This document shows, one piece after another, positions 17,623 through 27,575 of a DNA stretch of 64,000 nt. The first letter of the stretch is position 1. Each line of letters begins with the position of its first letter. Origin of the DNA: Aulosira sp. FACHB-615. Lineage in GTDB: Bacteria; Cyanobacteriota; Cyanobacteriia; Cyanobacteriales; Nostocaceae. The notes below the pieces were generated by a model. It was not told the DNA's origin and did not search any database. It saw only the letters and a program-made list of their open reading frames with translations. The stretch is taken from assembly GCF_014698045.1 (NCBI RefSeq), contig NZ_JACJSE010000001.1, positions 124,001 through 188,000 on the forward strand, read 5' to 3'. Made by a program: the position numbers and the translations under genes.

Positions 17623-18752
17623 TATTTAAACAAATTCCCCAAGAATCCTTCTAAACCACCTTTACCAGTGCGATCGCCTTTAATTTTAGCCAGCTTTTCT
17701 AGCAATTCTCTCTCCTCTGGGATGATTTTGGTGGGGATATCAATTAACACTGTTAGGAGATGATCGCCCCGACTCACCGGATTACCCAAGCGAGGTACGC
17801 CACGATTTTCCAGCTTCATCACTGTATTTGGCTGCGTTCCTGGGGGAATGATTAATTCCACTGGCCCGTCAACTGTATTCACTTCCAAACGACAGCCTAA
17901 AATGGCTTGTAAATAGCTCACCTTAATTTCCGAAAGCACATTAATGCCATCGCGTTGAAATTCTTCATCTTCGTTAACAAACAGGTAAACGTATAAATCT
18001 CCGGGAGGGCCACCACGTTGACCTGCATCACCTTCTTGTCCTATGCGTAAACGTGTACCGTTATCTACCCCAGCCGGAATTGTAATTTTGAGTTTTTTGG
18101 TAACTTGATTTGTACCTCGACCGTCACAAGCATCACACTTATCTTCAATTACCGAACCAGTACCATTACAAGTCGGACAAGTGGAAACTTGTGTGAAACT
18201 ACCAAAAGGAGTTCTAGTAACACGGCGTACTTGACCAGAACCGCTACAAGTGGAACAAGTACGGGGGCGGGTTCCTGGTTTTGCGCCTGAACCATTACAA
18301 GCTTCACAAGTTTCGAGGTGAGAAATGCGAATTTCCTTTTCGCCACCAAATACTGCTTCGCGGAAATCCAACTTGAGGTCTAGTCGTAAATCATCACCCC
18401 GTACTGGGCCACTGCGCCGTCTTTGCGCTGTCTGTCCACCCATACCGCCGCCAGCAAAGCCACTGAAAATGCTTTCAAAGATATCGGCAAAACCACCCAT
18501 ATCACCCATGTCTTGAAAGCCCACACCAGCACCGGAAACACCTTCTGGGCCAAAGCGATCATAACGCGCCCTGGTTTCTGGTTCTGAGAGTACCTCATAA
18601 GCGCGGTTGATTTCTTTAAACCGATCCTCTGCGCCCGGTTCTTTGTTCACATCTGGGTGATACTTACGGGCTAAACGGCGGTAAGCTTGTTTGATTTCTT
18701 CTTTGTCGGCGTCACGAGAGACACCCAGAATTTCGTAATAGTCGCGGGCCAT
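17622..18752 (-). CDS. dnaJ: molecular chaperone DnaJ
   Basis: 376 residues, a complete type I Hsp40 that delivers substrates to DnaK and stimulates its ATPase. Domains in order: J domain (1-~70) with HPD near 32-34; Gly/Phe-rich linker (~70-130); zinc domain (~145-225) with four CxxCxGxG-type repeats (CEACNGSG, CSTCSGSG, CPTCNGTG, CDACDGRG); C-terminal substrate-binding domains to ~360. It lies downstream of dnaK, from which it is separated by 478 bases of repeats, and is the first gene of the overlapping dnaJ-tusA-rsgA set. Confidence 0.97.
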   Translation of the reverse strand: MARDYYEILGVSRDADKEEIKQAYRRLARKYHPDVNKEPGAEDRFKEINRAYEVLSEPETRARYDRFGPEGVSGAGVGFQDMGDMGGFADIFESIFSGFAGGGMGGQTAQRRRSGPVRGDDLRLDLKLDFREAVFGGEKEIRISHLETCEACNGSGAKPGTRPRTCSTCSGSGQVRRVTRTPFGSFTQVSTCPTCNGTGSVIEDKCDACDGRGTNQVTKKLKITIPAGVDNGTRLRIGQEGDAGQRGGPPGDLYVYLFVNEDEEFQRDGINVLSEIKVSYLQAILGCRLEVNTVDGPVELIIPPGTQPNTVMKLENRGVPRLGNPVSRGDHLLTVLIDIPTKIIPEERELLEKLAKIKGDRTGKGGLEGFLGNLFK

Positions 18753-19230
18753 ATAGCAAAGGTAAAAGATAGAAGGTAGGGACTAGAGGCTAGGGATTAG
18801 GGGCTAGAGGCTAGAGGCTAGGGATTAGAGGCTAGGGACTAGACTTTTTTACTCAGCACTCAATACTCAGCACTTTTGTAAGGCAGAAGGCATAGATTAA
18901 CTTTTATTAATAATTGATTGTACCTTTTACCTTTTATAAAAATCACCAGCAAATGTTGAGTCAAATTTACTGTTACGTGGGAGACGACAAGGACTAACGA
19001 AAGTTAACAGCAAAGTTAGCAGATGCTAGAAGCTTTGGCTGTCTCTTTTACAATTGTGCTACGTGACAGGAAAAAACCCTGCTGATGAACTAGAGGGGCT
19101 AACCGCACCATTAGGTGTGGAAAACCCCCCATTTGTAGTACATTGCATCTGTAGTAAGACAGAATTTCCAGATTAAAGAACAAAGTATGTAAGGTTTAAA
19201 CTTCATACTTCATACTTTAAACTTTATCCT
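18753..19230. other. dnaK-dnaJ gap with heptamer repeats
   Basis: 478 bases without a gene. 18778-18843 is a run of GGCTAGA/GGGATTA-type heptamers; 18849-18873 carries CAGCACTCAATACTCAGCAC; 19185-19222 has CTTCATACTTCATAC repeats just beyond dnaK. The stretch 19060-19140 is not repetitive and may include the dnaJ promoter. Confidence 0.6.
18778..18843. repeat. STRR: tandem heptamers of the GGCTAGA type
   Basis: About nine degenerate 7-bp units (GGGACTA, GAGGCTA, GGGATTA). Such short tandemly repeated repetitive sequences are a known trait of heterocystous cyanobacteria. The same family occurs at 27547-27660, 34515-34550, 35393-35412 and 38090-38118. Confidence 0.85.
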
Positions 19231-21192
19231 TTAGTCTATCGCCTCATAATCAGCTTGTGCAGTCATTTCCTCATCAAAATCGAAATTAAATTGAGGGATG
19301 ACAGTTCCACTGGCAGAATTTTCTAGTCCAGATGCTAATAATGGCTCGGAACCTGCTTCACCTTCTTCTGTATTGGGATTGTTTGCGCGGTTATAAACAT
19401 CAGCACCGATCGCAAATAGAGTTTGCTGGAAGTCATCTAAACAATTTTGAAATTCTTGCACAGAAATACTGGGATTACTCATCACAGCTTGCAGTTGGAC
19501 AAACTTTTCATGGGCTAAAGTTTTCATCTGCTCGCCAATCAAGTTGCCATTATCCTTCAAGGTAGATTCGTAACTGATTAACAAATTGTCCGCTTGGTTT
19601 TTCAGTTCGACAAATTCCTTGCGTTTTTTGTCTTCCTCAGCAAATACTTCTGCTTCTTGGCGCATCCGTTCGACTTCGTTAGCACTCAAACCACCAGTGT
19701 TAGTAATCCGAATACTTTGCTCTCGACCGGTTCCTTTATCTTGAGCCGCAACCTTGAGGATACCGTTAACATCAATTTCAAAAGATACTTCAATTTGCGG
19801 GACACCACGGGGAGCCGGAGGAATCCCCGCCAACAAAAACTTACCTAAACTTTTATTATCCCGTGCCATTGCCCGTTCCCCTTGGAGAACGTGAATTTCT
19901 ACAGAAGTTTGACCATCAATTGCTGTGGAAAAAACTTGGGATTTGCTGGTAGGAATTGTGGTGTTACGTTCGATAATTTTGGTGAAGACTTCGCCCAGGG
20001 TTTCAATCCCCAAAGACAGGGGAGTGACATCCAATAATAAAAGATTATCAACTTCACCACCGAGAACACCCGCTTGAATGGCGGCTCCCAATGCGACAGC
20101 TTCATCTGGGTTAATCGAGCGATCGGGCGTTTTGCCGTTAAAAAATTTAATTAAAGCATTTTGAACAGCCGGAATCCTAGTTGAACCACCAACTAAAATA
20201 ATTTTGTCTATGTCTTGGGGTTTGAGGTCAGCATCTTTGAGGGATTGAATCATGGGTTCAATCGTCGCCTCAATCAAATGTGCCGCAAGTTCTTCAAATT
20301 TAGAACGGCTGAGTTCCGTCTCTAGATGCTTTGGCCCGGATGCGTCGGCGGTAATAAATGGCAAGTTAATCGAAGTATTACCCATACTAGAGAGTTCGAT
20401 TTTGGCTTTTTCTGCGGCTTCCCGTAGACGCTGCAAAGCCATTTTGTCTTGGGCTAGGTTGATTTTTTCTTGTTCCTGGAAGCGTTCAATCATCCAGCGC
20501 ACAATACAGTTATCGAAGTCATCACCACCTAGTTGATTATTACCGCTAGTGGCTTTAACTTCAAAAACTCCATCTCCCAGTTGCAAAATCGATACGTCAA
20601 ACGTACCACCGCCCAAGTCAAACACGAGAATTAGCTGCTCTTGGTCTTGCTTATCCAAGCCAAAAGCTAAAGCCGCCGCCGTTGGTTCATTGATAATGCG
20701 TAATACTTCTAAACCAGCGATTGTCCCAGCATCTTTAGTTGCTTGTCTTTGGGCATCGGTAAAATATGCTGGTACGGTAATTACGGCTTGGGTGACAGAT
20801 TCTCCTAAAAAATTTTCCGCGTCCTGCTTCAATTTTTGCAGAATCATCGCGGAAATTTCTTGAGGGGTGTAATTTTTGCCACGAATTTGAACATCAACAG
20901 TTTCATCTCGGCCTTTAACACAATTGTAAGGAACGCGATCGCGTTCATGTTCCGTATCTTCCCAACGACGACCGATGAATCGTTTGATACTGTAGACTGT
21001 ATTTTCGGCATTAGTTACGGCTTGGCGTTTTGCCAGCTGACCGACCAAGCGATCGCCACCCTTGCCAAATCCCACAATACTAGGAGTAGTTCGTCCGCCT
21101 TCCGAATTGGCAATTACAATCGGCTGACCACCTTCTAAAACTGCGACGCAACTGTTAGTCGTGCCTAAGTCGATCCCTATAACTTTTCCCAT
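19231..21192 (-). CDS. dnaK: molecular chaperone DnaK (Hsp70)
   Basis: 653 residues from MGKVIGIDLGTTNSC; I reject the frame's upstream extension of 19 residues because all DnaKs start at this ATP-binding strand. Nucleotide domain (1-~385) includes IDLGTTNSC, the DLGGGTFDVS phosphate loop near 195-204 and GGSTRIPAVQ near 340. The substrate domain follows (~395-540, DVTPLSLGIETLG at its start), then a helical lid and an acidic tail that ends in DYEAID rather than the EEVD-like or KDDD-like ends of other Hsp70s. It is downstream of grpE on the same strand (177-base gap). Cyanobacteria carry several dnaK genes; this one sits with grpE and dnaJ. Confidence 0.97.
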   Translation of the reverse strand: MGKVIGIDLGTTNSCVAVLEGGQPIVIANSEGGRTTPSIVGFGKGGDRLVGQLAKRQAVTNAENTVYSIKRFIGRRWEDTEHERDRVPYNCVKGRDETVDVQIRGKNYTPQEISAMILQKLKQDAENFLGESVTQAVITVPAYFTDAQRQATKDAGTIAGLEVLRIINEPTAAALAFGLDKQDQEQLILVFDLGGGTFDVSILQLGDGVFEVKATSGNNQLGGDDFDNCIVRWMIERFQEQEKINLAQDKMALQRLREAAEKAKIELSSMGNTSINLPFITADASGPKHLETELSRSKFEELAAHLIEATIEPMIQSLKDADLKPQDIDKIILVGGSTRIPAVQNALIKFFNGKTPDRSINPDEAVALGAAIQAGVLGGEVDNLLLLDVTPLSLGIETLGEVFTKIIERNTTIPTSKSQVFSTAIDGQTSVEIHVLQGERAMARDNKSLGKFLLAGIPPAPRGVPQIEVSFEIDVNGILKVAAQDKGTGREQSIRITNTGGLSANEVERMRQEAEVFAEEDKKRKEFVELKNQADNLLISYESTLKDNGNLIGEQMKTLAHEKFVQLQAVMSNPSISVQEFQNCLDDFQQTLFAIGADVYNRANNPNTEEGEAGSEPLLASGLENSASGTVIPQFNFDFDEEMTAQADYEAID

Positions 21193-21317
21193 ACTTACAG
21201 TATTTGTACTGAATGCTTTTGCCGTAGTGTACGGGATATCTACGGGCAAGAAATCAAGCGTAAGGGTGTAGGTGAAAACTTGGACACCCTTACATCCTTC
21301 CTTCTAGAAAATTAAAA

Positions 21318-21372
21318 TCAAAAGTTAATAGTATGATTTGTTTTGACTTTTAACTTTTAACTTTTAATTTTA
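21318..21372. repeat. TTTTAACTTTTGAC-type repeats between grpE and dnaK
   Basis: CAAAAGTTAATAG and TTTTGACTTTTAACTTTTAACTTTTAA units face each other and form an imperfect hairpin. They overlap the last codons of grpE. Similar repeats form terminators at 33718-33768 and 40845-40905. Confidence 0.55.
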
Positions 21373-22119
21373 ACTGTTGGCTGGACTCGACTGATCCTCT
21401 GGTGCAGATGGTGTATCCTCCTTCGGAGCAGCCACCTTGACCATTGCATGACGTAGCACGCGATCGCCTATATAATATCCGCGTACTAACTCTTCTAACA
21501 CTGTTCCATCTGGATGTTCATCCGTAGGTTCGCGCATTACTGCTTCATGGAGGTTAGGATCAAACTGTTCACCTTCTGGACGCATCGGTGATACTCCCAA
21601 CCGTTTCAGACAATCCACTAATTGTTTATAAACTCCTTGATAACTTTTGTGAATTGTCATCTCACCGTCAGTTTGTGGCTTGAGGTGCGCTCGCGCCCGT
21701 TCAAAATTATCGACCACTGGCAGTAATTCTAAAATTGTATTCCGCTTCGCTTGTACGTCTAGCTCTTCTTTTTCTTTGCTAGTACGTTTGCGGTAATTTT
21801 CAAAATCTGCCGCAATCCTCATGTACTGACCACTACGTTCTTCTACCTGCGCCTTGAGAGACTCTATTTGTTGAGTCAATTCTGTCAAAGCTGCCGTGTC
21901 TGCTGGTGTTTTCTCAGTAGCAGCGAAGCCATCTTCTTGATTGAGCGCAGCCGTATCTCCTGATACATTGCTTGTGGCTGCCACTTGCTCAGTAACTTCG
22001 CTGCCAGATTCGTTGGAGTTGATTTGGGCTGGGGAGTCGCTCATCATGTCTTGCTTTACCTCTGTTGGTTCACCCAATTGCTGGCTTGTATTGTTTACCT
22101 GTTTATTTTCGTCCATCAT
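21370..22119 (-). CDS. grpE: nucleotide exchange factor GrpE
   Basis: 249 residues; GrpE releases ADP from DnaK. Residues 1-~75 are acidic, Gln/Ser/Thr-rich and probably disordered. Residues ~75-130 form the long dimerising helix (YMRIAADFENYRKRTSKEKEE near 99-119 is the family signature). The beta domain lies at ~165-235 (EQFDPNLHEAVMREPT and VRGYYIGDRVLRHAMVKVA). The gene starts a minus-strand group with dnaK and is divergent from pilB across 275 bases. Confidence 0.95.
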   Translation of the reverse strand: MMDENKQVNNTSQQLGEPTEVKQDMMSDSPAQINSNESGSEVTEQVAATSNVSGDTAALNQEDGFAATEKTPADTAALTELTQQIESLKAQVEERSGQYMRIAADFENYRKRTSKEKEELDVQAKRNTILELLPVVDNFERARAHLKPQTDGEMTIHKSYQGVYKQLVDCLKRLGVSPMRPEGEQFDPNLHEAVMREPTDEHPDGTVLEELVRGYYIGDRVLRHAMVKVAAPKEDTPSAPEDQSSPANS

Positions 22120-22394
22120 GGTCTATTCCAGATCCTCTTGTGGACAATAAATCACTGTGGAAGGAGATTTGATTGTCAACATAGTTCTGGAAGTGATATC
22201 ACCGTCATCCTATTGTGACAAATGGTGAATATATTAGCGCATACTCTCTCAGGACGGGAAGCCGAACGACCAAGGATAAAGTATGAAGTATAAATTTTAG
22301 ACTTCCTAGAAATTTTATTAAGTTTAAATGAAAATTCTGAGCCGTAGCTTGGGAATACTCTAAGCAGAGGTTTTCCCCTACTAATTGCTCACCT

Positions 22395-24407
22395 ATGACT
22401 CAATCGTCACCACAACGGCGCAGTACCGCTCTCACGACCCGAACAGAGTTTTCGCCATTCGGCAGTAAGCTAGTGCAATCTGGCTATGTTAATAGCGAAC
22501 AGATGAGACAGGCACTGATTGAAAGCCGCAAATCTGGCAGACCCCTGACGGAAGTGCTGGAGTCGATCACTGGGCGACAACTATCGCCGGAATTTCTTAG
22601 ACAGTATAAAAAACAACAGCTATTTGAACTTAAAATACTATACGGCGTTGATTCCCTTGATCCGGAAATCAATACAATTGGCAATACAAATGTCGGGAGC
22701 TTGATTGAAACTCTGATCCCAGTGGATGTTTGCCGTCGCCATCGTTTAGTACCCCTATCAAAAAACGAAGACCAAAACCCACCAAGCGTTTTAGTGGCAA
22801 TGGTCGATCCAGATAACTTAGAAGCTTCCGATGATCTGAATCGCATTTTGCGCCCCCAAGGTTTGGCATTGCAGCGCATGGTGATTACTCAAGAAGATTA
22901 TCAGCAGCTAATCAACCAATATTTGGATGATTTAGCGGTGAAGCAAAAACATCTGGAACAAGAAAAGTTTACAGATATCAATCAAGATTTAGAAAATCTC
23001 GGCAATTTAGGCTTAGATGACGCTCCCGACGAGATGGAAGCTGATTTGGGATCAGCAATGAAGGGTGCGGAAGATGCTCCTGTCATCAACTTGGTGAACC
23101 GGATTCTAGCTAAAGCACTGCATGAGAAGGTTTCGGATATTCACGTCGAGCCGCAAGAAGAAAACCTCCGGGTTCGGTTTCGCAAAGATGGTGTATTGCG
23201 TGAAGCCTTCGATCCCTTGCCGAAAAAAATTATTCCAGCAGTCACAGCCAGATTTAAAATCATTGCCAGCTTAGACATTGCTGAACGACGTGTCCCTCAA
23301 GACGGACGCATCCGGCGGATGTTTGAAGGGAGAAAGGTAGACTTCCGGGTGAATACCTTGCCCAGTCGCTATGGGGAAAAGGTTGTACTGCGGATTTTGG
23401 ATAACTCTTCTACCCAATTGGGATTGAATAAGTTAATTACTGATCCTGAAACCTTGAGTATTGTTCAGGAAATGGTGAGTCGTCCCTTTGGTCTGATTTT
23501 GGTAACTGGGCCAACGGGTTCTGGGAAAACAACTTCCTTGTACTCAGCATTGGCAGAAAAGAACTCACCGGGCATTAATATCAGTACAGTTGAAGACCCG
23601 ATTGAGTATAGTTTGCCAGGGATTACTCAAGTACAGGTAATTCGAGAAAAAGGATTGGATTTTGCCACAGCACTGCGGGCTTTTTTGCGCCAAGACCCGG
23701 ATGTGTTGCTGGTGGGGGAAACGCGGGATAAAGAAACTGCCAAAACAGCGATTGAGGCGGCGTTAACAGGTCACTTAGTATTAACTACTCTACACACTAA
23801 CGATGCCCCAGGTGCGATCGCTCGTTTAGGTGAAATGGGCATTGAACCATTCATGGTTTCTAGTTCCTTAATTGGTGTGTTAGCACAACGCTTGGTGCGG
23901 CGAGTCTGTTCTGACTGTCGCATTCCCTACACTCCCACAACAGAAGAACTAGCTCGCTATGGTCTATCTGCTTCCCAAGATGTGGAACTTACTTTCTATA
24001 AAGCGAATACTTTGACAGCAGAAGCTTTAGCCGATGCCAAAGCCACAAATCATGTTTGTCCAAGCTGTAATGGTGTTGGTTACAAAGGACGCTGTGGTGT
24101 GTATGAAGTGATGCGTGTCTCAGAAAACCTCCAAACCTTGATTAACCAAGAAGCACCTACAGAACGCATCAAAGAAGTGGCTGTAGAAGAAGGAATGAAA
24201 ACCCTATTGGCCTACAGCTTAGATTTAGTACGTCAAGGAGCCACCACCTTAGAAGAAGTTGATCGGGTGACGTTTACCGATACAGGCTTAGAAGCAGAAC
24301 TCAAAGCCAAACGTAAGACAGGCCTGACCTGTCGAACTTGTAGTGCTGAACTCAAACCCGAATGGCTGGATTGTCCCTACTGTATGACACCCAGATTTCA
24401 AGATTAA
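22395..24407 (+). CDS. pilB: type IV pilus assembly ATPase PilB
   Basis: 670 residues. PilB powers pilus extension at the inner membrane. Order: MshEN-type N-terminal domain (~20-180, LVQSGYVNSEQMRQAL), then the GspE-type core with EEN..RVRFRKDG near 255-267, Walker A GPTGSGKTTS near 371-380, Asp box and Walker B (DPDVLLVGETRD near 434-445), then a cysteine region (CSDC and CPSCNGVGYKGRCG) for zinc. A second C-terminal ribbon (CRTCSAELKPEWLDCPYC near 648-665) is an extra seen mainly in cyanobacterial PilB. It heads a pilB-pilT-pilC operon. Confidence 0.96.
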   Translation: MTQSSPQRRSTALTTRTEFSPFGSKLVQSGYVNSEQMRQALIESRKSGRPLTEVLESITGRQLSPEFLRQYKKQQLFELKILYGVDSLDPEINTIGNTNVGSLIETLIPVDVCRRHRLVPLSKNEDQNPPSVLVAMVDPDNLEASDDLNRILRPQGLALQRMVITQEDYQQLINQYLDDLAVKQKHLEQEKFTDINQDLENLGNLGLDDAPDEMEADLGSAMKGAEDAPVINLVNRILAKALHEKVSDIHVEPQEENLRVRFRKDGVLREAFDPLPKKIIPAVTARFKIIASLDIAERRVPQDGRIRRMFEGRKVDFRVNTLPSRYGEKVVLRILDNSSTQLGLNKLITDPETLSIVQEMVSRPFGLILVTGPTGSGKTTSLYSALAEKNSPGINISTVEDPIEYSLPGITQVQVIREKGLDFATALRAFLRQDPDVLLVGETRDKETAKTAIEAALTGHLVLTTLHTNDAPGAIARLGEMGIEPFMVSSSLIGVLAQRLVRRVCSDCRIPYTPTTEELARYGLSASQDVELTFYKANTLTAEALADAKATNHVCPSCNGVGYKGRCGVYEVMRVSENLQTLINQEAPTERIKEVAVEEGMKTLLAYSLDLVRQGATTLEEVDRVTFTDTGLEAELKAKRKTGLTCRTCSAELKPEWLDCPYCMTPRFQD

Positions 24408-24501
24408 TGATTGGTCAATTGCCAATAGTCATTAGTAAACACCAATGACAAATGACAGCTGACAACTGACGAAGGACAACTGACACAAAGGAAGCAGAAC
24501 T

Positions 24502-25620
24502 ATGGAAATGATGATTGAAGACTTGATGGAACAAATGATTGAAATGGGTGGTTCGGATATGCACTTATCTGCTGGCTTGCCTCCCTACTTCCGCATTAGT
24601 GGTAAACTCACACCCATTGGCGATCAAGTCTTGACTAATGATCAATGCCAAAGATTAATCTTTAGTATGCTCAATAATACCCAGCGTAAAACTCTAGAAC
24701 AAACCTGGGAATTAGATTGTTCTTATGGCGTAAAGGGTTTGGCACGTTTTCGGGTGAATGTTTACAAAGAACGAGGCTCTTATGCAGCTTGTTTACGAGC
24801 CTTAAGTTCCAAAATTCCTAACTTTGAAAAACTAGGTTTACCAGATGTTGTCCGAGAAATGGCAGATAAGCCCAGAGGCTTAATTTTGGTGACAGGCCCT
24901 ACAGGTTCTGGCAAAACAACAACTCTCGCCGCCATCATTGACTTGATTAATCGTACTAAAGCCGAACATATTTTGACGGTAGAAGACCCAATTGAATTTG
25001 TCTACGAACCAATTAAAAGCTTAGTTCACCAACGGCAGTTGGGCGAAGATACAAAGAGCTTTGCTAACGCCTTAAAAGCTGCCCTCCGGGAAGATCCAGA
25101 CATTATGCTGGTGGGGGAAATGCGGGATTTAGAAACAATTTCTTTGGCAATCTCCGCCGCAGAAACAGGTCACTTGGTATTCGGCACACTACACACTAGT
25201 TCCGCCGCCCAAACAGTTGACCGGATTATCGACGTTTTCCCTCATGAAAGACAAACCCAAGTACGGGTACAGTTATCTAACTCCCTCGTCGCCGTATTTA
25301 GCCAAACTTTAGTACCGAAGAAAAACCCCAAACCAGGAGAGTATGGCCGAGTCATGGCTCAAGAAATTTTGATTGTGACACCGGCTATTTCTAACTTGAT
25401 TCGAGAAGGTAAAACTTCACAGATTTACTCAGCAATTCAGACAGGCGGTAAGTTAGGAATGCAAACTCTGGAGAAAGTTTTAGCTGATTACTACAAAGCC
25501 GGAACAATTTCTTTTGAAGCAGCAATGTCTAAGACTTCCAAGCCCGATGAAATTCAACGTTTGATTGGGGCATCAACACCCCCAGCCGGAGCAAAACCTG
25601 GTGCTGCTAAAGCTCACTAA
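24502..25620 (+). CDS. pilT: type IV pilus retraction ATPase PilT
   Basis: 372 residues, usual length. PilT drives pilus retraction, needed for twitching/phototaxis and DNA uptake. Signatures: GGSDMHLSAGLPPYFRISG near 17-35, Walker A GPTGSGKTTTLAA near 132-144, Asp box EDPIEF, Walker B DPDIMLVGEMRD near 199-210, the His box HLVFGTLHT near 226-234, and the IREGKTSQIYSAIQTG segment near 302-317 corresponding to the AIRNLIRE retraction motif. The last ~25 residues are Ala/Pro-rich. It follows pilB by 94 bases. Confidence 0.96.
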   Translation: MEMMIEDLMEQMIEMGGSDMHLSAGLPPYFRISGKLTPIGDQVLTNDQCQRLIFSMLNNTQRKTLEQTWELDCSYGVKGLARFRVNVYKERGSYAACLRALSSKIPNFEKLGLPDVVREMADKPRGLILVTGPTGSGKTTTLAAIIDLINRTKAEHILTVEDPIEFVYEPIKSLVHQRQLGEDTKSFANALKAALREDPDIMLVGEMRDLETISLAISAAETGHLVFGTLHTSSAAQTVDRIIDVFPHERQTQVRVQLSNSLVAVFSQTLVPKKNPKPGEYGRVMAQEILIVTPAISNLIREGKTSQIYSAIQTGGKLGMQTLEKVLADYYKAGTISFEAAMSKTSKPDEIQRLIGASTPPAGAKPGAAKAH

Positions 25621-25729
25621 AATTTCATGTTGAATCAGACAAGTAATAATTAATAGTCAATTATTAGTTGGCTATTAATTATTGCTGATTTACCAAATTT
25701 AAAATTTTGAATTTTGAATTCATCTATCT
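25621..25729. other. pilT-pilC spacer with AT-rich inverted repeat
   Basis: 109 bases. TAATAATTAATAGTCAATTATTAG faces GGCTATTAATTATTG, and AAATTTAAAATTTTGAATTTTGAATT repeats follow. The hairpin may lower transcription into pilC. Confidence 0.4.
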
Positions 25730-26953
25730 ATGCCAACCTTCATCGCCAAAATTCGAGATCCTCAAGGAAAATCTCGAACTGAAAAAATCGTTGCTGAATC
25801 TCTAGCCGAAGCCCGGACTAATCTTAGAGATAAAGGTTTTTTAGTTCAAGAACTCAAACAATCTCAAGGCTTGCCACTCAGTTTTGATTTCCAAAAAATT
25901 AAGAATTCATTTGTTAAGGTTCCAATTAAAGAAAAAGCGGTTTTTTCTCGACAACTTGCGACCTTAGTCAATGCGGGTGTTGCCATTGTGAGAGGTTTGG
26001 GGGTACTGGCAGAGCAGTGTACCAATCCAAAGATGAAACAAGCACTCATTGATATTAGTAATGATGTGCAGAGTGGTGTCAATCTTTCCGATTCTATGCG
26101 GAAGCATCCTGACTGTTTTGATGGTTTGTATGTCAGTATGATTCAAGCTGGCGAAGTTGGGGGTGTTTTAGATGAAGTACTCAATCGTTTAGCGAAGTTA
26201 CTAGAAGATGTAGCGAGACTACAAAACCAGATTAAATCCGCACTAGCTTATCCAACTGTGGTAGGTTTTATTGCTGTTAGTATCTTTGTTGGGATGACAG
26301 TTTTTCTCTTACCTATTTTTGCAAAAATATTCACGGAAATAGGTACAGAATTACCTCCTTTAACACAATTTTTGATGACATGTAGTGAAATTTTAAGAAG
26401 TTGGAGAGTTTTCATTATTATTGGTGCTTTTGTTGGAGCAAAATTTGCCTATCGTCAGTACTATAAAACTCGTGTTGGCAGAGAAACTATTGATCGTTTA
26501 TCTCTAAAAATGCCTTTATTTGGTGATTTGATTCAAAAATCTTCCGTAGCTAGATTTAGCCGGACTTTTGGTTCTTTGACTCGTTCAGGTGTGCCGATTT
26601 TGACTTCCCTAGAAATTGTCCGAGATACATCAGGAAATCAAGTTATTGCGAATGCGATAGATGGCGCTCGTTTAGAAGTTCAACAAGGCGGGATGATTAG
26701 TCTTGCTCTCCAAAAGGCAAATGTCTTTCCAGCAATGGCAATCCAAATGATTAGTATTGGTGAAGAAACGGGGGAATTAGATGGGATGTTAATGAAAGTT
26801 GCTGACTTCTATGAAGATGAAGTTGAGCAAGCAGTAAAAGCTCTCACTAGTGTTCTTGAACCAATCATGATTTTGGTTTTGGGAAGTATGGTTGGTACTA
26901 TTTTGATGTCGATGTATTTGCCGTTATTCAAGGTGTTTGAAAAGCTGGGATAA
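25730..26953 (+). CDS. pilC: type IV pilus inner-membrane platform protein PilC
   Basis: 407 residues, standard for GspF/PilC. Two homologous cytoplasmic domains (FSRQLATLVNAGVAIVRGL near 66-84 and FSRTFGSLTRSGVPILTSL near 270-288), each followed by hydrophobic segments (about 172-195, 220-240 and 376-398). It anchors the PilB/PilT motors. It follows pilT by 109 bases and is presumably cotranscribed. Confidence 0.95.
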   Translation: MPTFIAKIRDPQGKSRTEKIVAESLAEARTNLRDKGFLVQELKQSQGLPLSFDFQKIKNSFVKVPIKEKAVFSRQLATLVNAGVAIVRGLGVLAEQCTNPKMKQALIDISNDVQSGVNLSDSMRKHPDCFDGLYVSMIQAGEVGGVLDEVLNRLAKLLEDVARLQNQIKSALAYPTVVGFIAVSIFVGMTVFLLPIFAKIFTEIGTELPPLTQFLMTCSEILRSWRVFIIIGAFVGAKFAYRQYYKTRVGRETIDRLSLKMPLFGDLIQKSSVARFSRTFGSLTRSGVPILTSLEIVRDTSGNQVIANAIDGARLEVQQGGMISLALQKANVFPAMAIQMISIGEETGELDGMLMKVADFYEDEVEQAVKALTSVLEPIMILVLGSMVGTILMSMYLPLFKVFEKLG

Positions 26954-27017
26954 AAAGCGAAAGGATGAAGTTTCATACTTCATCCTTCACACTTTATACT
27001 TCATACTTTATAAAATT

Positions 27018-27575
27018 ATGCCTGTACAGAAATCTCACTATGAAGCCAGCTTGGCAGAGTATAGCAATCATCAAGCGGCGATCGCTCTCCTCAAACAACA
27101 CCGACCATACCTAGAAATGATTCCTAGTTTGCGTCGCCCAGATGAAAGCTTAATTACTATTCCTTTACCTATTGTTCGTCTGCGTAAAACTGTTTCCGAG
27201 GTTCCCCAGGCAATTTGTCTACCCTGTGATGTGGCAATTTTAATGTGCGATCCAGAATGGAAAATTAAAACAGGAGCCGAAATCTTAATCTTTATTCACC
27301 GCCCCCATGAAGACTTTTCTGATTTGTTGGGACGTTGGCGACAAACCCAAATTTTCTTAGATCAAGACTATGAATGGTTAATGCCACCTCGCCATAGTCA
27401 CATATTAAGTGAAGGAGCAAATACTATATATCCGTTGTTTGTAGTGTTTAGTGAAACATCAGAACGCATTCAACGAGGTCTTATCGGTGCAGAGTTGCCA
27501 TTTGTGATGCAAACATCATATTTGCTATTGGAAGAAGAACGAAGAGAGGAAGAGGGGCTAGAGGCTAGGGACTAG
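27018..27575 (+). CDS. conserved-looking protein of unknown function downstream of pilC
   Basis: I choose the ATG at 27018 (MPVQKSHYEAS), because the 27 upstream residues in this frame are translated STRR repeat. That gives 185 residues. No signal peptide, membrane segment or known motif. The core contains many Pro/Ile and Trp-rich stretches (SLRRPDESLITIPLPIVRLRK, CDPEWKIKTGAEILIFIHRP). The last ~14 residues (EEERREEEGLEARD) are encoded by a GAGGCTAGGG-type repeat and are probably a recent extension. It is 64 bases after pilC on the same strand, so a pilus-related role is possible but unproven. Confidence 0.65.
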   Translation: MPVQKSHYEASLAEYSNHQAAIALLKQHRPYLEMIPSLRRPDESLITIPLPIVRLRKTVSEVPQAICLPCDVAILMCDPEWKIKTGAEILIFIHRPHEDFSDLLGRWRQTQIFLDQDYEWLMPPRHSHILSEGANTIYPLFVVFSETSERIQRGLIGAELPFVMQTSYLLLEEERREEEGLEARD

